From Enterovirga rhinocerotis (GTDB lineage: Bacteria > Pseudomonadota > Alphaproteobacteria > Rhizobiales > Beijerinckiaceae), in assembly GCF_004363955.1 (NCBI RefSeq), contig NZ_SNZR01000016.1, forward strand, positions 62,001-126,000: a stretch of DNA of 64,000 nucleotides, given 5' to 3'. The stretch's first letter is position 1. The number at the start of each line of letters is the position of its first letter. The notes beneath the pieces were generated by a model. The model searched no databases. It was given only the letters and a program-made list of their open reading frames with translations, and had not been told where the DNA came from. The position numbers and the translations under genes were made by a program. Positions 1 to 9,654 of the stretch are shown here, one piece after another.

Positions 1-661
1 CCTCAACCTGCCGGATGTCTACGAGATCATCGCGGGAGAGCGACGCTGGCGCGCCGCGCAGCGGGCCGAATTGCACGACGTGCCGGTCGTCGTCGTCGAA
101 GCGGACGACAAGCTGGCTCTCGAACTCGCCATCATCGAAAACGTCCAGCGGGCGGACCTCAATCCGCTCGACGAGGCTTCGGGCTATGAGCGCCTGATCG
201 ACCAGCACGGCTACAGCCAATCCGACCTTGCCGGCACGCTCGGGAAGAGCCGCAGCCATGTCGCGAACACGCTCCGTCTTCTCAAGCTGTCTCCCCATAT
301 CCGCGGCCTCATCGAGCAGGGCAAGATTTCGGCAGGGCATGGTCGCGCCCTGCTGGCGGTCGAGGATGCGGACACGGTCGCAGACCGGATCGTGGAGCGT
401 GGCCTCACGGTCCGCGATATCGAACGGCTCGGTCGGGACGAGGCCGAGGAGGCCGTCGACGGGGACCAGGCCAAGGCGAAGGCCGGCAGGCCTCGCCGAC
501 AGCGCACGGTCGACAGCGATACGCGCGCCCTCGAACGCGAGATCGAGGATGCGCTCGGTCTCTCGGTCCAGATCGACCATCGCGGTCCGGGCGGCGATGT
601 CCGTCTGCGTTACACGTCTCTGGAACAGCTCGACGCCTTGGCCGCACGGCTGCGCGGCTGA
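1..661 (+). CDS. parB: Chromosome-partitioning protein ParB, 5' truncated by the window edge
   Basis: The reading frame is open from base 2, so only the C-terminal ~219 residues are present. ParB is the CTPase/DNA clamp that loads on parS sites and works with ParA to segregate origins. The visible part starts in the ParB/Spo0J catalytic domain with the GERRWRAA box and the ENVQRADLNPLDEA segment, then the HTH with GKSRSHVANTLRLL, and ends in a short C-terminal dimerisation region after an Ala/Lys/Arg linker. Convergent with holA 94 bp downstream. parA would lie to the left, outside the window. A parS-like site lies 2.4 kb away in leuS. Confidence 0.96.
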   Translation, partial: LNLPDVYEIIAGERRWRAAQRAELHDVPVVVVEADDKLALELAIIENVQRADLNPLDEASGYERLIDQHGYSQSDLAGTLGKSRSHVANTLRLLKLSPHIRGLIEQGKISAGHGRALLAVEDADTVADRIVERGLTVRDIERLGRDEAEEAVDGDQAKAKAGRPRRQRTVDSDTRALEREIEDALGLSVQIDHRGPGGDVRLRYTSLEQLDALAARLRG

Positions 662-755
662 GAGGGCCCTACCCGCGCGCTCGATCGACAAGGCTTCTTC
701 GTCGGCAGGAGCCGGCGCCGAGGCGGTCCGAGCGACGGCCAGGGCGAGTTCCGCC

Positions 756-1778
756 TCAGCGCCGCGAGGCCGCCTGGGCGATCCGGAGCAATGCGGCGCC
801 GGCAACGGTCTGAGCGAGCCCCGGGTTGCGGCGTGACTGGAGCGTCGCATCCTGCAGCGCGTCGACGACGCGTCGAAGGCTCGGCTCCCGCCAGCGTGCA
901 AGTTGCCGCTCGACGGCATTCCTGCGCCGGAAATGCAGTCCGCGCCACGACCGCACGGCCGCCTCCGGGTCGCTGCCCGAATCGATCCCCGCCCGCCCGG
1001 ACAGAAGCTGGAGCGTATGGCGGAGGGCGAGAATGAGGATCTGCGCCGGCGCGACGCCATTCTGGGCCAACTGGCGGAGCGAATCCTCCAGCGTCGCAAG
1101 ATCGCCCCCGAACGCCGCATCGAGGGCCATGTCGACACTCTGGCTCGAGACATCGCTCACGACGGCCGCGACATCCTCGGCGGAGACCCTCTCGCGACCG
1201 AGACAATAGAGCATCAACTTCTCGAGCTCGCCCCGGCTCGCCAGACGGTCGCCGCCGAGCGACTCGATCAGGAGTTCGCGGGCATCCGCGTCGATCCGAA
1301 GGCCGCCAGCGGCCAGAGTATCGGTCACGACCGTCGCGAGATCCCGCGTCTCGTCCGCATAGCAGGGCAGGGCGAGCGCCCTGTTCGACTTCTCGCAGGC
1401 GGCGCGCAGCGGTGAGGTCTTGCCGAGATCCCCGGCCTCGACGACGACGAGCGTGCCATCCGGCGCCCCCTCCAGGCAGGCGGCGACGGGGCCGGCGATG
1501 TTGCGGGAGGTCGGCCGGACCCAGATGACGCGCCGTTCACCGAACAGCCCATACGTCGTCGCTTCCTCGACGAGCTTGCCCGGATGGTCGAGGAGATCGT
1601 CCCCATCCAGCCGGATGAGCTGGAATGGATCGGCAGGATCGGAGACGGCGGCCTCCGCAGCCGCCCGGGCCCGTTCCGAGACCCGGCCGGAATCGGGCCC
1701 GTAGAACAGAAGCACGCAGATGTCGGGGCGTCTCGCCTTGACGGCGCGATCGACGTCCCCGGCCTTGACCGCCGTCAC
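756..1778 (-). CDS. holA: DNA polymerase III subunit delta
   Basis: Delta is the wrench subunit of the clamp loader that opens the beta ring. About 340 residues from the chosen GTG at 1778, matching the family length; an in-frame upstream extension to 1865 would run into lptE and has no conserved character. Visible features are the N-terminal FYGPDSGRVSERA stretch (family pattern of the AAA+-like N-domain), the middle AGDLGKTSPLR segment and a Leu-rich C-terminal collar domain. It starts 7 bp after the lptE stop, so it is the last gene of the leuS-lptE-holA operon, the usual Hyphomicrobiales order. Confidence 0.93.
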   Translation of the reverse strand: MTAVKAGDVDRAVKARRPDICVLLFYGPDSGRVSERARAAAEAAVSDPADPFQLIRLDGDDLLDHPGKLVEEATTYGLFGERRVIWVRPTSRNIAGPVAACLEGAPDGTLVVVEAGDLGKTSPLRAACEKSNRALALPCYADETRDLATVVTDTLAAGGLRIDADARELLIESLGGDRLASRGELEKLMLYCLGRERVSAEDVAAVVSDVSSQSVDMALDAAFGGDLATLEDSLRQLAQNGVAPAQILILALRHTLQLLSGRAGIDSGSDPEAAVRSWRGLHFRRRNAVERQLARWREPSLRRVVDALQDATLQSRRNPGLAQTVAGAALLRIAQAASRR

Positions 1779-1785
1779 GAGGTGA

Positions 1786-2313
1786 TCAGCGCGTCGTCGC
1801 GAAATGCGCCGCGATGCGGTTCTTGATCTCTTCCGCGATCTGCTTCGAAGCCCTGATCTCGGCATCCCGCGCGGCCCGCACCGAAGCGAAGCGCTGAGGG
1901 TCGCGGAAATAGGTCGCGGAGGTCTTCGCGGTCCCGGTCAGGACCTCGCGCTTGCCGTCGAGCGACGTCAGCGTGTAGCGCGCGGTGACGTTCAGCTGCG
2001 CGGCATCCGCCCGGCCGGTGATCGTATCCGTGATCGTGATCTGGATCGCCTCGGCCGCGTTGACCGCGAGCTGATAGCGTTTCTGGGACACGGTGCCCGA
2101 GCCGTCGAGCTCGAAGACCAGCTCGCTCCGCAGGTAGTGGGAGAGCTGCTCCTGACCCTGCGGCACGGTCACTTTGGCGACCTCGATCGCGGCCAGCGAT
2201 TGCTGGACCGGGACGCCCGACGCCGTGGGGCCGTAGAGCGGCCGGAAACAGCCGGCCAAGGGGAGGGTGAGAGAGGCCGCCAGGAGAAGGCGGCAAAGCT
2301 TAGACGACCACAT
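1786..2313 (-). CDS. lptE: LPS-assembly lipoprotein LptE
   Basis: Outer-membrane lipoprotein that plugs LptD and helps insert lipopolysaccharide. From the Met at 2313 it has a short basic N-terminus, a hydrophobic core and a lipobox LAGC, then FRPLYG, the usual start of mature alphaproteobacterial LptE. About 175 residues. The start overlaps the leuS 3' end by 14 bp and the stop lies 7 bp before holA, so translation is probably coupled. A Met at 2337 is also in frame but would put extra residues before the signal peptide. Confidence 0.9.
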   Translation of the reverse strand: MWSSKLCRLLLAASLTLPLAGCFRPLYGPTASGVPVQQSLAAIEVAKVTVPQGQEQLSHYLRSELVFELDGSGTVSQKRYQLAVNAAEAIQITITDTITGRADAAQLNVTARYTLTSLDGKREVLTGTAKTSATYFRDPQRFASVRAARDAEIRASKQIAEEIKNRIAAHFATTR

Positions 2314-4918
2314 TGACGATCCTCTGTGGCACGACAACGATCTTCCGCGGCGTCTTGCCTTCGAGCGCGCGGATCACCGCATCGAGCGATAGCACGGCCT
2401 GCTCTACGAAACTGTTGTCCGCAGTCCGCGCCACCGTGACTTCCGCTCGCTTCTTGCCGTTGATCTGAACGGGCAGGGTGACCTCGTCCTCGACCAGCAG
2501 GGAGCGGTCGAGGGTCGGCCATGCCGCCTCCGCGACGAGGCCCGGCCGTCCGAGGATCCCCCAGCATTCCTCCGCCAGATGCGGCATCATCGGCGCGAGC
2601 ATCTGGAGCAGCATGCCGGTGGCAGCCCGGATTTGCTCGACGGCCGACGGGTCGGCCGGAGGCGCCGGCGGGGCGTCCTTGGCCCGATCCGCGGAGACGC
2701 CGGAGAGAGCATTCACCAGCTCGTTGATGCGGGCGACCGCGACGTTGAAGTGAAGGCGCTCGAACGCCTCCTCGACCGCGGCCAGCGTCCGATGCGCGGC
2801 CTTCGCGGCATCCGGCGCGGCCGGCCCGAAATCGGGCGCCGCGATACGGTTCACCAGGCGGTAGACGCGCTGCATCAGGCGGTTCGCACCCTGCACGCCC
2901 TCGTCCGACCAGATGGCGTCCCGCTCGGGAGGCGAATCCGACAGCATGAACCAGCGCGCGGTATCGGCACCGTAGCTCGCGATGATGTCGTCGGGATCGA
3001 CGGTGTTCTTCCGCGACTTCGACATCTTCTCGATCGGACCGATGACGATCGGCGCGCCCGTTTTCACGTGAAACGCCTGCCGCTCACCCGTCCCGCTCTC
3101 GAACCGCACGTCGACGGGCTGAACCCAGGTGCCGTCCGCCTCGCGATAGGTCTCGTGAACCACCATGCCCTGGGTGAACATGCCCTCGAACGGCTCGTCG
3201 AGGCCGACCCAGCCGGTCTTGCGCATCGCCCGCGTGAAGAACCGCGAATAGAGGAGATGCAGGATCGCATGCTCCACGCCGCCGATATACTGGTTCACGG
3301 GCAGCCAGGAATCGGCGATCGCCTTGTCGGTCGGCGCCGAACCGAGATGCGGCGCCGTGAAGCGCGCGAAATACCACGAGGAATCGACGAAGGTGTCCAT
3401 CGTGTCGGTCTCCCGCCGCGCGGGCTTGCCGCAGGCCGGACACGGAACGTCGCGCCACGTCGGATGCCGGTCGAGAGGGTTCCCCGGCCGGTCGAAGCTG
3501 ACATCGTCGGGGAGGAGGACCGGAAGATCCTCCGCCGGCACGGGCTGGGTGCCGCAATCGCCGCAATGGATGACCGGGATCGGGCAGCCCCAGTAGCGCT
3601 GGCGGGAAATCCCCCAATCGCGCAGCCGATAATTGGTCCGCCGCTCGGCCACCGCTCCGCCGCCCGGCGCGGTCTCGCTCTCCAGCCGGCGCGCGACGTC
3701 GTCGAAGGCCTCCTGCGGCGTCATGCCGTCGAGGAAGCGCGAATTGATCATCCGGCCCTCGCCCGTATAGGCCGTATCCGTGATGACCACGCTCGCCGGA
3801 TCGGTACCGGCCGGGCAGACCACCGGAACGGCGCCGAGCCCATAGGCCTGCGCGAAATCGAGGTCGCGCTGGTCGTGTGCGGGACAGCCGAAGATCGCGC
3901 CGGTGCCGTAATCCATGAGGACGAAATTCGCGACATAGACCGGCAGGGTCCATGACGGATCGAAGGGATGGACGGCGCGGATACCCGTGTCGTAGCCCTT
4001 CTTCTCGGCCCGATCGATCTCCTCTTGCGCCGTCCCGTGCCGCCGGCACTCCTCGGCAAAGGCCGCCAGTTTGGGGTCGCGCTTCGCGGCCTCGAGCGCC
4101 AGGGGATGGTCGGCGGCGATGGCCATGAAGCGGGCCCCGAACAGCGTGTCCGGCCGGGTCGTGTAGACGGGAAGCTCCCGCTCCCCGGCGGGCGTCGTCG
4201 CGGGATCGAGCGCGAAACGGACGTGAAGTCCATCGGAGCGGCCGATCCAGTTGCGCTGCATCAGCCGGACCTTCTCCGGCCAGCGCGTCAGGGTGTCGAG
4301 CTTCGCATCGAGATCGGCGGCGAAATCGGTGATCCGGAAGAACCACTGCGTCAGTTCGCGCTGCTCGACAGCCGCACCGGAGCGCCAGCCCTTGCCATCG
4401 ATCACCTGCTCGTTGGCGAGCACGGTCTGGTCGACGGGGTCCCAATTGACCTTCGCGGACTTCCGATCGACGAGCCCCGCGGCGAGGAAATCGAGGAACA
4501 GGCGCTGCTGCTGCTTGTAATAGGCGGGGTCGCAGGTCGCGAATTCGCGCGACCAGTCGAGCGAAAGGCCCATCGACTGGAGCTGAGCGCGCATCGTCGC
4601 GATGTTGGCGTAAGTCCATTCCTTGGGATGGACCTTGTTCTGCATGGCGGCATTCTCGGCCGGCATGCCGAAGGCGTCCCAGCCCATCGGATGCATCACG
4701 TTGAAGCCGCGCGCCCGCTTGTAGCGCGCCAGGACGTCGCCCATCGCATAGTTGCGCACATGGCCCATATGGATGCGCCCCGACGGGTAGGGGAACATCT
4801 CCAGGACATAGTATTTTGGACGCGGATCGTCGTCGCGCGTGAGGAAAAGCTGGCGATCAGCCCAGGCCTTCTGCCATTTCGGCTCGGCCTCCTTGGCGTT
4901 GTAGCGCTCAGACGACAT
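2300..4918 (-). CDS. leuS: Leucyl-tRNA synthetase
   Basis: Class I aminoacyl-tRNA synthetase that charges tRNA-Leu; 872 residues from the ATG at 4918, the normal bacterial length. HMGH signature at residues 50-53 and KMSKS at 631-635. Between them is the CP1 editing domain with the [10 protein letters not shown] threonine-rich motif. An in-frame extension to 5062 lacks conservation and would reach into the yggS upstream region. First gene of the leftward leuS-lptE-holA operon, divergent from yggS. A palindromic CACGTG site embedded in codons for FHVKT is annotated separately. Confidence 0.98.
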   Translation of the reverse strand: MSSERYNAKEAEPKWQKAWADRQLFLTRDDDPRPKYYVLEMFPYPSGRIHMGHVRNYAMGDVLARYKRARGFNVMHPMGWDAFGMPAENAAMQNKVHPKEWTYANIATMRAQLQSMGLSLDWSREFATCDPAYYKQQQRLFLDFLAAGLVDRKSAKVNWDPVDQTVLANEQVIDGKGWRSGAAVEQRELTQWFFRITDFAADLDAKLDTLTRWPEKVRLMQRNWIGRSDGLHVRFALDPATTPAGERELPVYTTRPDTLFGARFMAIAADHPLALEAAKRDPKLAAFAEECRRHGTAQEEIDRAEKKGYDTGIRAVHPFDPSWTLPVYVANFVLMDYGTGAIFGCPAHDQRDLDFAQAYGLGAVPVVCPAGTDPASVVITDTAYTGEGRMINSRFLDGMTPQEAFDDVARRLESETAPGGGAVAERRTNYRLRDWGISRQRYWGCPIPVIHCGDCGTQPVPAEDLPVLLPDDVSFDRPGNPLDRHPTWRDVPCPACGKPARRETDTMDTFVDSSWYFARFTAPHLGSAPTDKAIADSWLPVNQYIGGVEHAILHLLYSRFFTRAMRKTGWVGLDEPFEGMFTQGMVVHETYREADGTWVQPVDVRFESGTGERQAFHVKTGAPIVIGPIEKMSKSRKNTVDPDDIIASYGADTARWFMLSDSPPERDAIWSDEGVQGANRLMQRVYRLVNRIAAPDFGPAAPDAAKAAHRTLAAVEEAFERLHFNVAVARINELVNALSGVSADRAKDAPPAPPADPSAVEQIRAATGMLLQMLAPMMPHLAEECWGILGRPGLVAEAAWPTLDRSLLVEDEVTLPVQINGKKRAEVTVARTADNSFVEQAVLSLDAVIRALEGKTPRKIVVVPQRIVNVVV
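3060..3075. promoter_or_regulatory. parS-like centromere site inside leuS
   Basis: The minus strand reads GCGTTTCACGTGAAAACG here. It matches 13 of 14 bases of the widely conserved ParB core GTTTCACGTGAAAC and includes the perfect 12-bp palindrome TTTCACGTGAAA. Position is 2.4 kb from parB, and parS sites commonly cluster near parAB. It is the best match I found by eye in the window. ParB binding is inferred; the bases also encode leuS residues. Confidence 0.55.
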
Positions 4919-5050
4919 CGTTACACGGTGTTTCGGTGAGAGGGCGCGCCCTCGACGAGGGCACCGACGCGTAGCGTCAAACACGATTTGCAGAAGAGGG
5001 TCAACGTCTTCGGCTCGGCCGCCGACGAGGCCTGCAGGGTGACGGAAAGC

Positions 5051-5737
5051 ATGGGCGATCACGATGTTGCCGACAATCTGGCATTGATCCGGCAGGCCAT
5101 CGCGCGGGCCGAGGCCGATTGCGATCGGCCGCCCGGCGGCGCGGCGTTGATCGCCGTCTCGAAGACGGTCGAGGCGGTGCGGATCGAGGACGCGCTGAAG
5201 GCGGGGCAGCGCCTGTTCGGCGAGAACTACGTCCAGGAATCACAGGCCAAGTGGCCGGAGCTGCGCGAGCGCTGGCCCGACGTCGAGCTTCACCTGATCG
5301 GCCCCCTCCAATCGAACAAGGCCGGCGAAGCCATTGCCTTGTTCGACGTGATCCATTCGCTCGATCGCCCGTCCCTCGCCAAGGCGCTGGCCAAGGCCGT
5401 TCAGCGTGCGGGACGGCAGCCCGCCCTCCTCTGTCAGGTCAATACCGGCCGCGAGCCGCAGAAGGGCGGCATCGATCCCGATGCGCTTCCGGGCTTTCTC
5501 GAGGAATGCCGGACGAGCTTCGGCCTCGCCATATCCGGACTGATGTGCATCCCGCCCTTCGACGAGCCGCCATCGCCGCATTTCGCCTGGCTCGCCTCGC
5601 TCGCGGCCGATCACGGTCTCGCGCTTCTCTCGATGGGCATGAGCGCGGATTTCGAGGCGGCGATCCAGCTCGGCGCCACCCATGTCCGCGTCGGAAGCGC
5701 GATCTTCGGCAGCCGCCCGCAGCCCGCGGCTGCGTGA
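5051..5737 (+). CDS. YggS/PROSC family pyridoxal-phosphate homeostasis protein
   Basis: PLP-carrying protein with an alanine-racemase-like barrel, thought to buffer PLP and affect amino-acid pools; no catalytic activity is established for the family. 228 residues from the ATG at 5051, which has a GGAAAG Shine-Dalgarno; an in-frame ATG at 4988 would add unconserved residues. The AVSKTVE motif carries the PLP lysine, followed by [18 protein letters not shown] and a C-terminal [11 protein letters not shown]...VRVGSAIFG, all family hallmarks. Divergent from leuS, which is its usual neighbour in this order. Confidence 0.94.
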   Translation: MGDHDVADNLALIRQAIARAEADCDRPPGGAALIAVSKTVEAVRIEDALKAGQRLFGENYVQESQAKWPELRERWPDVELHLIGPLQSNKAGEAIALFDVIHSLDRPSLAKALAKAVQRAGRQPALLCQVNTGREPQKGGIDPDALPGFLEECRTSFGLAISGLMCIPPFDEPPSPHFAWLASLAADHGLALLSMGMSADFEAAIQLGATHVRVGSAIFGSRPQPAAA

Positions 5738-5741
5738 CAGC

Positions 5742-6275
5742 TCAGCCCCGCACGACGATCCGCGTCCTCGGCCCGATCCGCTCGACCAGACGGGCAATGA
5801 CGGCCCGCCCGACGGCGACACAGCCTTCCGTCGGCGTGAAATCCGGACGCGCCGAGTGCAGGAAGATCGCGCTGCCCCGGCCCCGCCGGATCGGGCGCCG
5901 GTTCCACGAGAGGTCCACGACGATGTCGTACAGCGCATCGTCCCGCCACATCCGCTCGTGCGACGGGTGTGCCGGAAGGCGGATGGGACGGTTGTAGAGC
6001 CGGGAGGCAGAGTCGTCGCACCAGCCATCCGCCTTGCCGATCCGAACGAGAGGCAGGGACGTGCGGGGGCGCGGTGTTCGATCGGGCCGGTAATGGACGC
6101 CGAGCGCCTTCAAGGAGGCGACGGGTGTCCCGCCATCGCCCTCCCGCTTGTCGCGGATCATGCCGCCCCGGCCGAGAGCACAGCGCAAGCGGAGCGGGCC
6201 GGCCACGACGACGCCCTTGCGCTTGTCGCTGGGCGAGCGGAAGACGAAGATGACGTCGAGGCTGCGGCGCTTCAC
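5742..6275 (-). CDS. YkuD-type L,D-transpeptidase family protein
   Basis: Peptidoglycan cross-linking or remodelling enzyme family. 177 residues from a GTG at 6275. The catalytic motif is present as H140 in SAIFLHSARP and C152 in TEGCVAV, with the spacing expected of the YkuD fold. No clear signal peptide: the N-terminus is basic and then hydrophobic for only a few residues, so export is uncertain and the start may lie elsewhere. Convergent with yggS, 4 bp between stops. It differs strongly from the second YkuD protein at 22.4 kb. Confidence 0.82.
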   Translation of the reverse strand: MKRRSLDVIFVFRSPSDKRKGVVVAGPLRLRCALGRGGMIRDKREGDGGTPVASLKALGVHYRPDRTPRPRTSLPLVRIGKADGWCDDSASRLYNRPIRLPAHPSHERMWRDDALYDIVVDLSWNRRPIRRGRGSAIFLHSARPDFTPTEGCVAVGRAVIARLVERIGPRTRIVVRG

Positions 6276-6378
6276 GTGGCGGCAGGGACTTCAACCCCAG
6301 GGCCCTGTCAAGCTATAGGATGCTCATGCGCGAGAATGCCCCGGCCGCGCGGCCCGCCGCCGCGTCCTGCCGTTCCTG

Positions 6379-7062
6379 ATGCCGGCGGCTCGTATCCTCG
6401 TCGTCCAGGGCGACAAAGCGCTTCACGACGTGCTTGTGGAGCAGCTCGATCCCTCGCCGGATTTCGAGATCTGCGGTTGCGCAACCGGTGACGAGGGTCG
6501 ACGCGTGCTGCAGGAGCGGCCCTTCGATCTCGCTCTCATCGACTCCGACTTGCCCGACATCGACGGACGAGACCTCATCGCCCAGCTTCGGCAGGACGGC
6601 TTTCGCGGCCCCGCCCTCATGATGACATCCGCCGCGAGCGATCCGGAGGGCGCCCACGATCCCGACTCGGGCGCCAGCGACACGATCTCGAAGCCGTTCC
6701 GATTCTCCGCGCTCCTGCCCCGCATCCGCGCGCTCATCCGCGCTCATGAGGCGTCCGACGAGGCGGCCTTCGCGATCGGGCCGCATCTTTGCCATCCCGG
6801 AGCGAAATCGCTGGTCGGCCCCGACGGGACGAGCCTGAAACTGACCGAGAAGGAGGTGGCGATCCTGCGCTATCTCCACCGCGCGGGCTCCTCGACCGTG
6901 AGCCGGGACGAGCTCCTCCAGGAGGTCTTCGGCTATCATGCCGACGTCACCACCCACACGCTGGAGACGCATATCTACCGGCTTCGGCAGAAGCTCGAGA
7001 GCGATCCGTCCGCTGCCCGGCTGCTCGTCACCGATCCGGGCGGCTACCGGTTGATGGGGTAA
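6379..7062 (+). CDS. OmpR-family response regulator with an atypical receiver
   Basis: 227 residues: receiver domain (about 1-120) and OmpR/PhoB winged-helix DNA-binding domain (about 130-226, ending THTLETHIYRLRQKLE and DPGGYRLMG). The phospho-acceptor D55 (LIDSDLP), the Thr of MMTSAA and the Lys of SKPFRF are present. The two N-terminal acidic Mg2+ ligands are replaced by Gln10-Gly11 (VVQGDKAL where OmpR has VVDDD). Phosphorylation may therefore be weak or absent. No histidine kinase is adjacent. The cyclic-nucleotide-binding gene starts 7 bp downstream, implying co-expression. Confidence 0.9.
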   Translation: MPAARILVVQGDKALHDVLVEQLDPSPDFEICGCATGDEGRRVLQERPFDLALIDSDLPDIDGRDLIAQLRQDGFRGPALMMTSAASDPEGAHDPDSGASDTISKPFRFSALLPRIRALIRAHEASDEAAFAIGPHLCHPGAKSLVGPDGTSLKLTEKEVAILRYLHRAGSSTVSRDELLQEVFGYHADVTTHTLETHIYRLRQKLESDPSAARLLVTDPGGYRLMG

Positions 7063-7069
7063 GACAGCG

Positions 7070-7546
7070 ATGCCCCTCGACGATCTGATCGATTTGCTTG
7101 CGAAGGTTCCGGTCTTCGACCTGCTGGGCCGGGATGCGCTGCGGCTGATGGCATTCGCGGCCGAGACACGGCGCCTGCGCACGGGCGAGTACCTGTTCCG
7201 GCAAGGCGAGCGGTCGGATGGCGGTTATGTCGTGCTGTCGGGCGAACTCGAGACGCGGCGGGAGGATGCCGAAAGCGGGCGCATCCAGCCCAAGGGCGCC
7301 CTGATCGGCCGGACGGCGCTGTTCCTGCGGACCAAGCGACCGGTCTCGGCCATCGCCCGGGAAAGGTCGGAGGTCCTCCGGATCTCCCTGACGCTGATGC
7401 GGCGGACGCTCGAGGAATATCCCGACGCCGCGCTCGCGATCCGAGAGGCCCTCGCCGAGGACCTCGACGCCCTGGCCGGCGATCTCGACAGGGCGCGCCA
7501 GCTTCTCGACGCCGTCACGCCGAGCGAGCGGCGCAGCGGCGGCTGA
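7070..7546 (+). CDS. Cyclic-nucleotide-binding-domain protein
   Basis: 158 residues, essentially one CRP/CAP-like cNMP-binding barrel (about 10-120: FRQGERSDGGYVVLSGELE) followed by an alpha-helical tail rich in Leu, Asp and Ala. No HTH follows the barrel, so this is a sensor or scaffold rather than a CRP-type regulator. The ligand-contact phosphate-binding cassette (usually FGE...RxA) is degenerate: IGRTALFLRTKRPVSAIA. Located 7 bp after the atypical response regulator, so the two probably act together. The ligand is unknown. Confidence 0.85.
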   Translation: MPLDDLIDLLAKVPVFDLLGRDALRLMAFAAETRRLRTGEYLFRQGERSDGGYVVLSGELETRREDAESGRIQPKGALIGRTALFLRTKRPVSAIARERSEVLRISLTLMRRTLEEYPDAALAIREALAEDLDALAGDLDRARQLLDAVTPSERRSGG

Positions 7547-7603
7547 TCGAGCAACAGACCATCACCGACCCAAGATAGGGCCGCTCACCGGCCGGAGAAT
7601 GAG

Positions 7604-8575
7604 ATGATCGATCGCAGACGGGCTCTGATCGGGGGCGCTCTCCTGGCGGCCTCCTCCCGCGCGGCTCGGGCGGAGTGGAGCCCGAGCCGGCCTGTAACCA
7701 TCATCGTGCCCTATCCGGCAGGAGGCGGGACCGACGTGCTCGCGAGGATCGTGGCGCGAGACCTCTCCGCCTCGCTTCGGGGCAATGCGGTGGTCGAGAA
7801 CGCGCCGGGTGCCTCCGGCGCCATCGGCTCCCGCCGCGTGGCCAAGGCGGATCCCGACGGACACACGCTGCTCGTCACCACCAACCAGACCCACGCGACG
7901 AACATCTCGCTCATGAAGGATGGCGGCGGCTATCATCCGATCGACGATTTCACCGTCCTCGGCCAGCTGGCCGATCTCCAGCATCTCCTCGTCGTCCGGG
8001 CCGATCTGGCGGCGAAATCCGCGGCCGATGTCGTGGCGCTGGCGAAGTCGTCGACGAAGCTGACCTGCGGCTCCACGGGCATCGGGTCCGCGTCGCATCT
8101 GACGATGGAGCTCTTCAAGGCGAAGACGAGTCTCGACCTCGTCCATGTTCCGTATCGCGGAGCCGCTCCGCTGCTCCAGGATCTCGTCGGCGGCCGGATC
8201 GACATGGCCTTCGCCACCGTCCCGACCGTGCTCGGGCAAGTTCAGGGAAACCAGGTCAGGGCGCTCGCCGTCGCCTCGCCCGCTCCCTGCCCGCAACTGC
8301 CGGGCCTGCCGACGCTGGCGGGGGAGGGGATCGCGGGGGTCGAGGCCGATGCCTGGATCGCGGCATTCGGGCCCGCGAAACTGCCCCCGGAGATCACGCG
8401 CCGCTATGCGTCCGCCCTGCGGGCGATGATCGCGCAGGCTGACATCGCCGACAACATCAGGACGCTCGGCATGCTGCCGAACTGGCGCGAGCCGACTGCC
8501 TTCGCCGCCTTCCAGCGCCAGGATATCGATCGATGGGCGGCGATCATCCGCGCCGCGAGCGTCGCGGCGGAATAG
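7604..8575 (+). CDS. TctC/Bug-family substrate-binding protein, orphan
   Basis: Periplasmic binding protein of the tripartite tricarboxylate transporter family; 323 residues. The N-terminus carries DRRRALIGG and a hydrophobic segment ending AARA, resembling a Tat-type signal. Family motifs are RPVTIIVPYPAGGGTDVLAR, NAPGASGAIGS and HVPYRGAAPLLQDLVGGRIDMAF. Start is supported by GGAGAATGAG upstream. No TctA or TctB membrane genes adjoin it, which is common for this expanded family. The ligand cannot be told from sequence. More divergent from the 44-46 kb pair than those two are from each other. Confidence 0.92.
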   Translation: MIDRRRALIGGALLAASSRAARAEWSPSRPVTIIVPYPAGGGTDVLARIVARDLSASLRGNAVVENAPGASGAIGSRRVAKADPDGHTLLVTTNQTHATNISLMKDGGGYHPIDDFTVLGQLADLQHLLVVRADLAAKSAADVVALAKSSTKLTCGSTGIGSASHLTMELFKAKTSLDLVHVPYRGAAPLLQDLVGGRIDMAFATVPTVLGQVQGNQVRALAVASPAPCPQLPGLPTLAGEGIAGVEADAWIAAFGPAKLPPEITRRYASALRAMIAQADIADNIRTLGMLPNWREPTAFAAFQRQDIDRWAAIIRAASVAAE

Positions 8576-8629
8576 ACAAGGTGCGACGCTCCCTTGGGAG
8601 CGCCGCTTCCTCTGTCGGGTGCGCCCGGG

Positions 8630-8902
8630 TTAACGGCTGCCGGGCCGGTAGACCCGACCGTGCTTCGCCTCCCAGGCCGCCCAGCGGTCATCCCATCCCT
8701 CGCTGGGATAATAGGCGCGGTAGCGCTCCCGCGAGGCCTTGCTGTTGGGATCCAGTAGCGCCGGGTTCTTCACCGCGTCGTTGAGATAGGAATCGCCGGC
8801 CTCCGAATTGCCGCCCAGGCGGCCGAAAGCGCTGGCGCTGGTGGACAGCGAGGCGGCGGCGAGTGCGCCGGCCCCCAGCACGAGGATGGTCCGTAGCAGC
8901 AT
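8630..8902 (-). CDS. Small secreted protein of unknown function
   Basis: 90 residues from the ATG at 8902, which has a good GGGAGA Shine-Dalgarno. A clear Sec signal peptide (LLRTILVLGAGALAAASLSTSASA) precedes a polar mature part of about 65 residues with SYLNDAVKNPALLDPNSKASRERYRAYYP and several Trp/Tyr residues. I do not recognise a domain. Convergent with tctC; divergent upstream space faces moaE. Confidence 0.7.
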   Translation of the reverse strand: MLLRTILVLGAGALAAASLSTSASAFGRLGGNSEAGDSYLNDAVKNPALLDPNSKASRERYRAYYPSEGWDDRWAAWEAKHGRVYRPGSR

Positions 8903-9072
8903 TGTCGGTCTCCCGATTCTTCCAGATCGGCCGATTCGCATCGGCCTGAGCGGATCGACATGATCCTATATGGGAAGGGAACGCCGGAGGACGCAACCTG
9001 GTTCAGGTGCACCACATCACAGGCCTGCCGTCACGGTTATCGGGACGTTCAAGCCGGCGGCGCGGGCGTGCG

Positions 9073-9528
9073 TCAGCGCCAGACCGCCGCTGCGAGATCG
9101 TCGCTGGCCTTCGCAGCGACCCATTCTCCGACGCGTCCATCCGCGCGATGCTCCCGCTTCCAGAAGGGCGCGCTGGTCTTCAGGAAATCCATCATGAAGG
9201 CGGCTCCCGAGAACGCCGCCTCGCGATGGCTCGCCGCCGCGGCGACGATGACGATGCGGTCGCCCGGCCGGACCAACCCGTGACGGTGGATGACGGTCAG
9301 GCCGAGAAGAGGCCAGCGCGAACAGGCCTCGCCGGCGATCCTTCCGATCTCCTCCTCCGCCATGCCGGGATAATGCTCGAGTTCGAGCGCCGCGAGTTCC
9401 CCGCCCTCGTCACGGCAGAGGCCGACGAAGCTCACGACCGCACCCACACCCGTCCGGTCAGCGGACAGCGTCTCGACGACGGCGCCGGGGTCGAAATCCG
9501 CGAGCTGGACACTGATCGTGGGGACCAT
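9073..9528 (-). CDS. moaE: Molybdopterin synthase catalytic subunit MoaE
   Basis: Large subunit of molybdopterin synthase, which converts precursor Z to molybdopterin with sulfur donated by MoaD. 151 residues from the ATG at 9528; a longer frame to 9648 lacks conservation. Conserved stretches: GAVVSFVGLCRD, HRHGLVRPGD and the active-site FLKTSAPFWKRE with Lys117 and Lys124. moaD is not adjacent; it often sits directly before moaE, so it must be elsewhere. Confidence 0.95.
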   Translation of the reverse strand: MVPTISVQLADFDPGAVVETLSADRTGVGAVVSFVGLCRDEGGELAALELEHYPGMAEEEIGRIAGEACSRWPLLGLTVIHRHGLVRPGDRIVIVAAAASHREAAFSGAAFMMDFLKTSAPFWKREHRADGRVGEWVAAKASDDLAAAVWR

Positions 9529-9654
9529 GAGAATACCGTGCCGATCACCCTCGCTCGTGGCAAGCCGTGCCATCCGAGCGAGGCGGGACGAATGCCGGAA
9601 CGGATCGCCGCAGCGGGTCGTTATCGGCCGGTTCGACGCCGGGAGCACGACGAC

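Noticed and set aside
8633-8636. Isolated TTAA after the 7.6-kb tctC gene
   Set aside because: No second half-site at 7-bp spacing.
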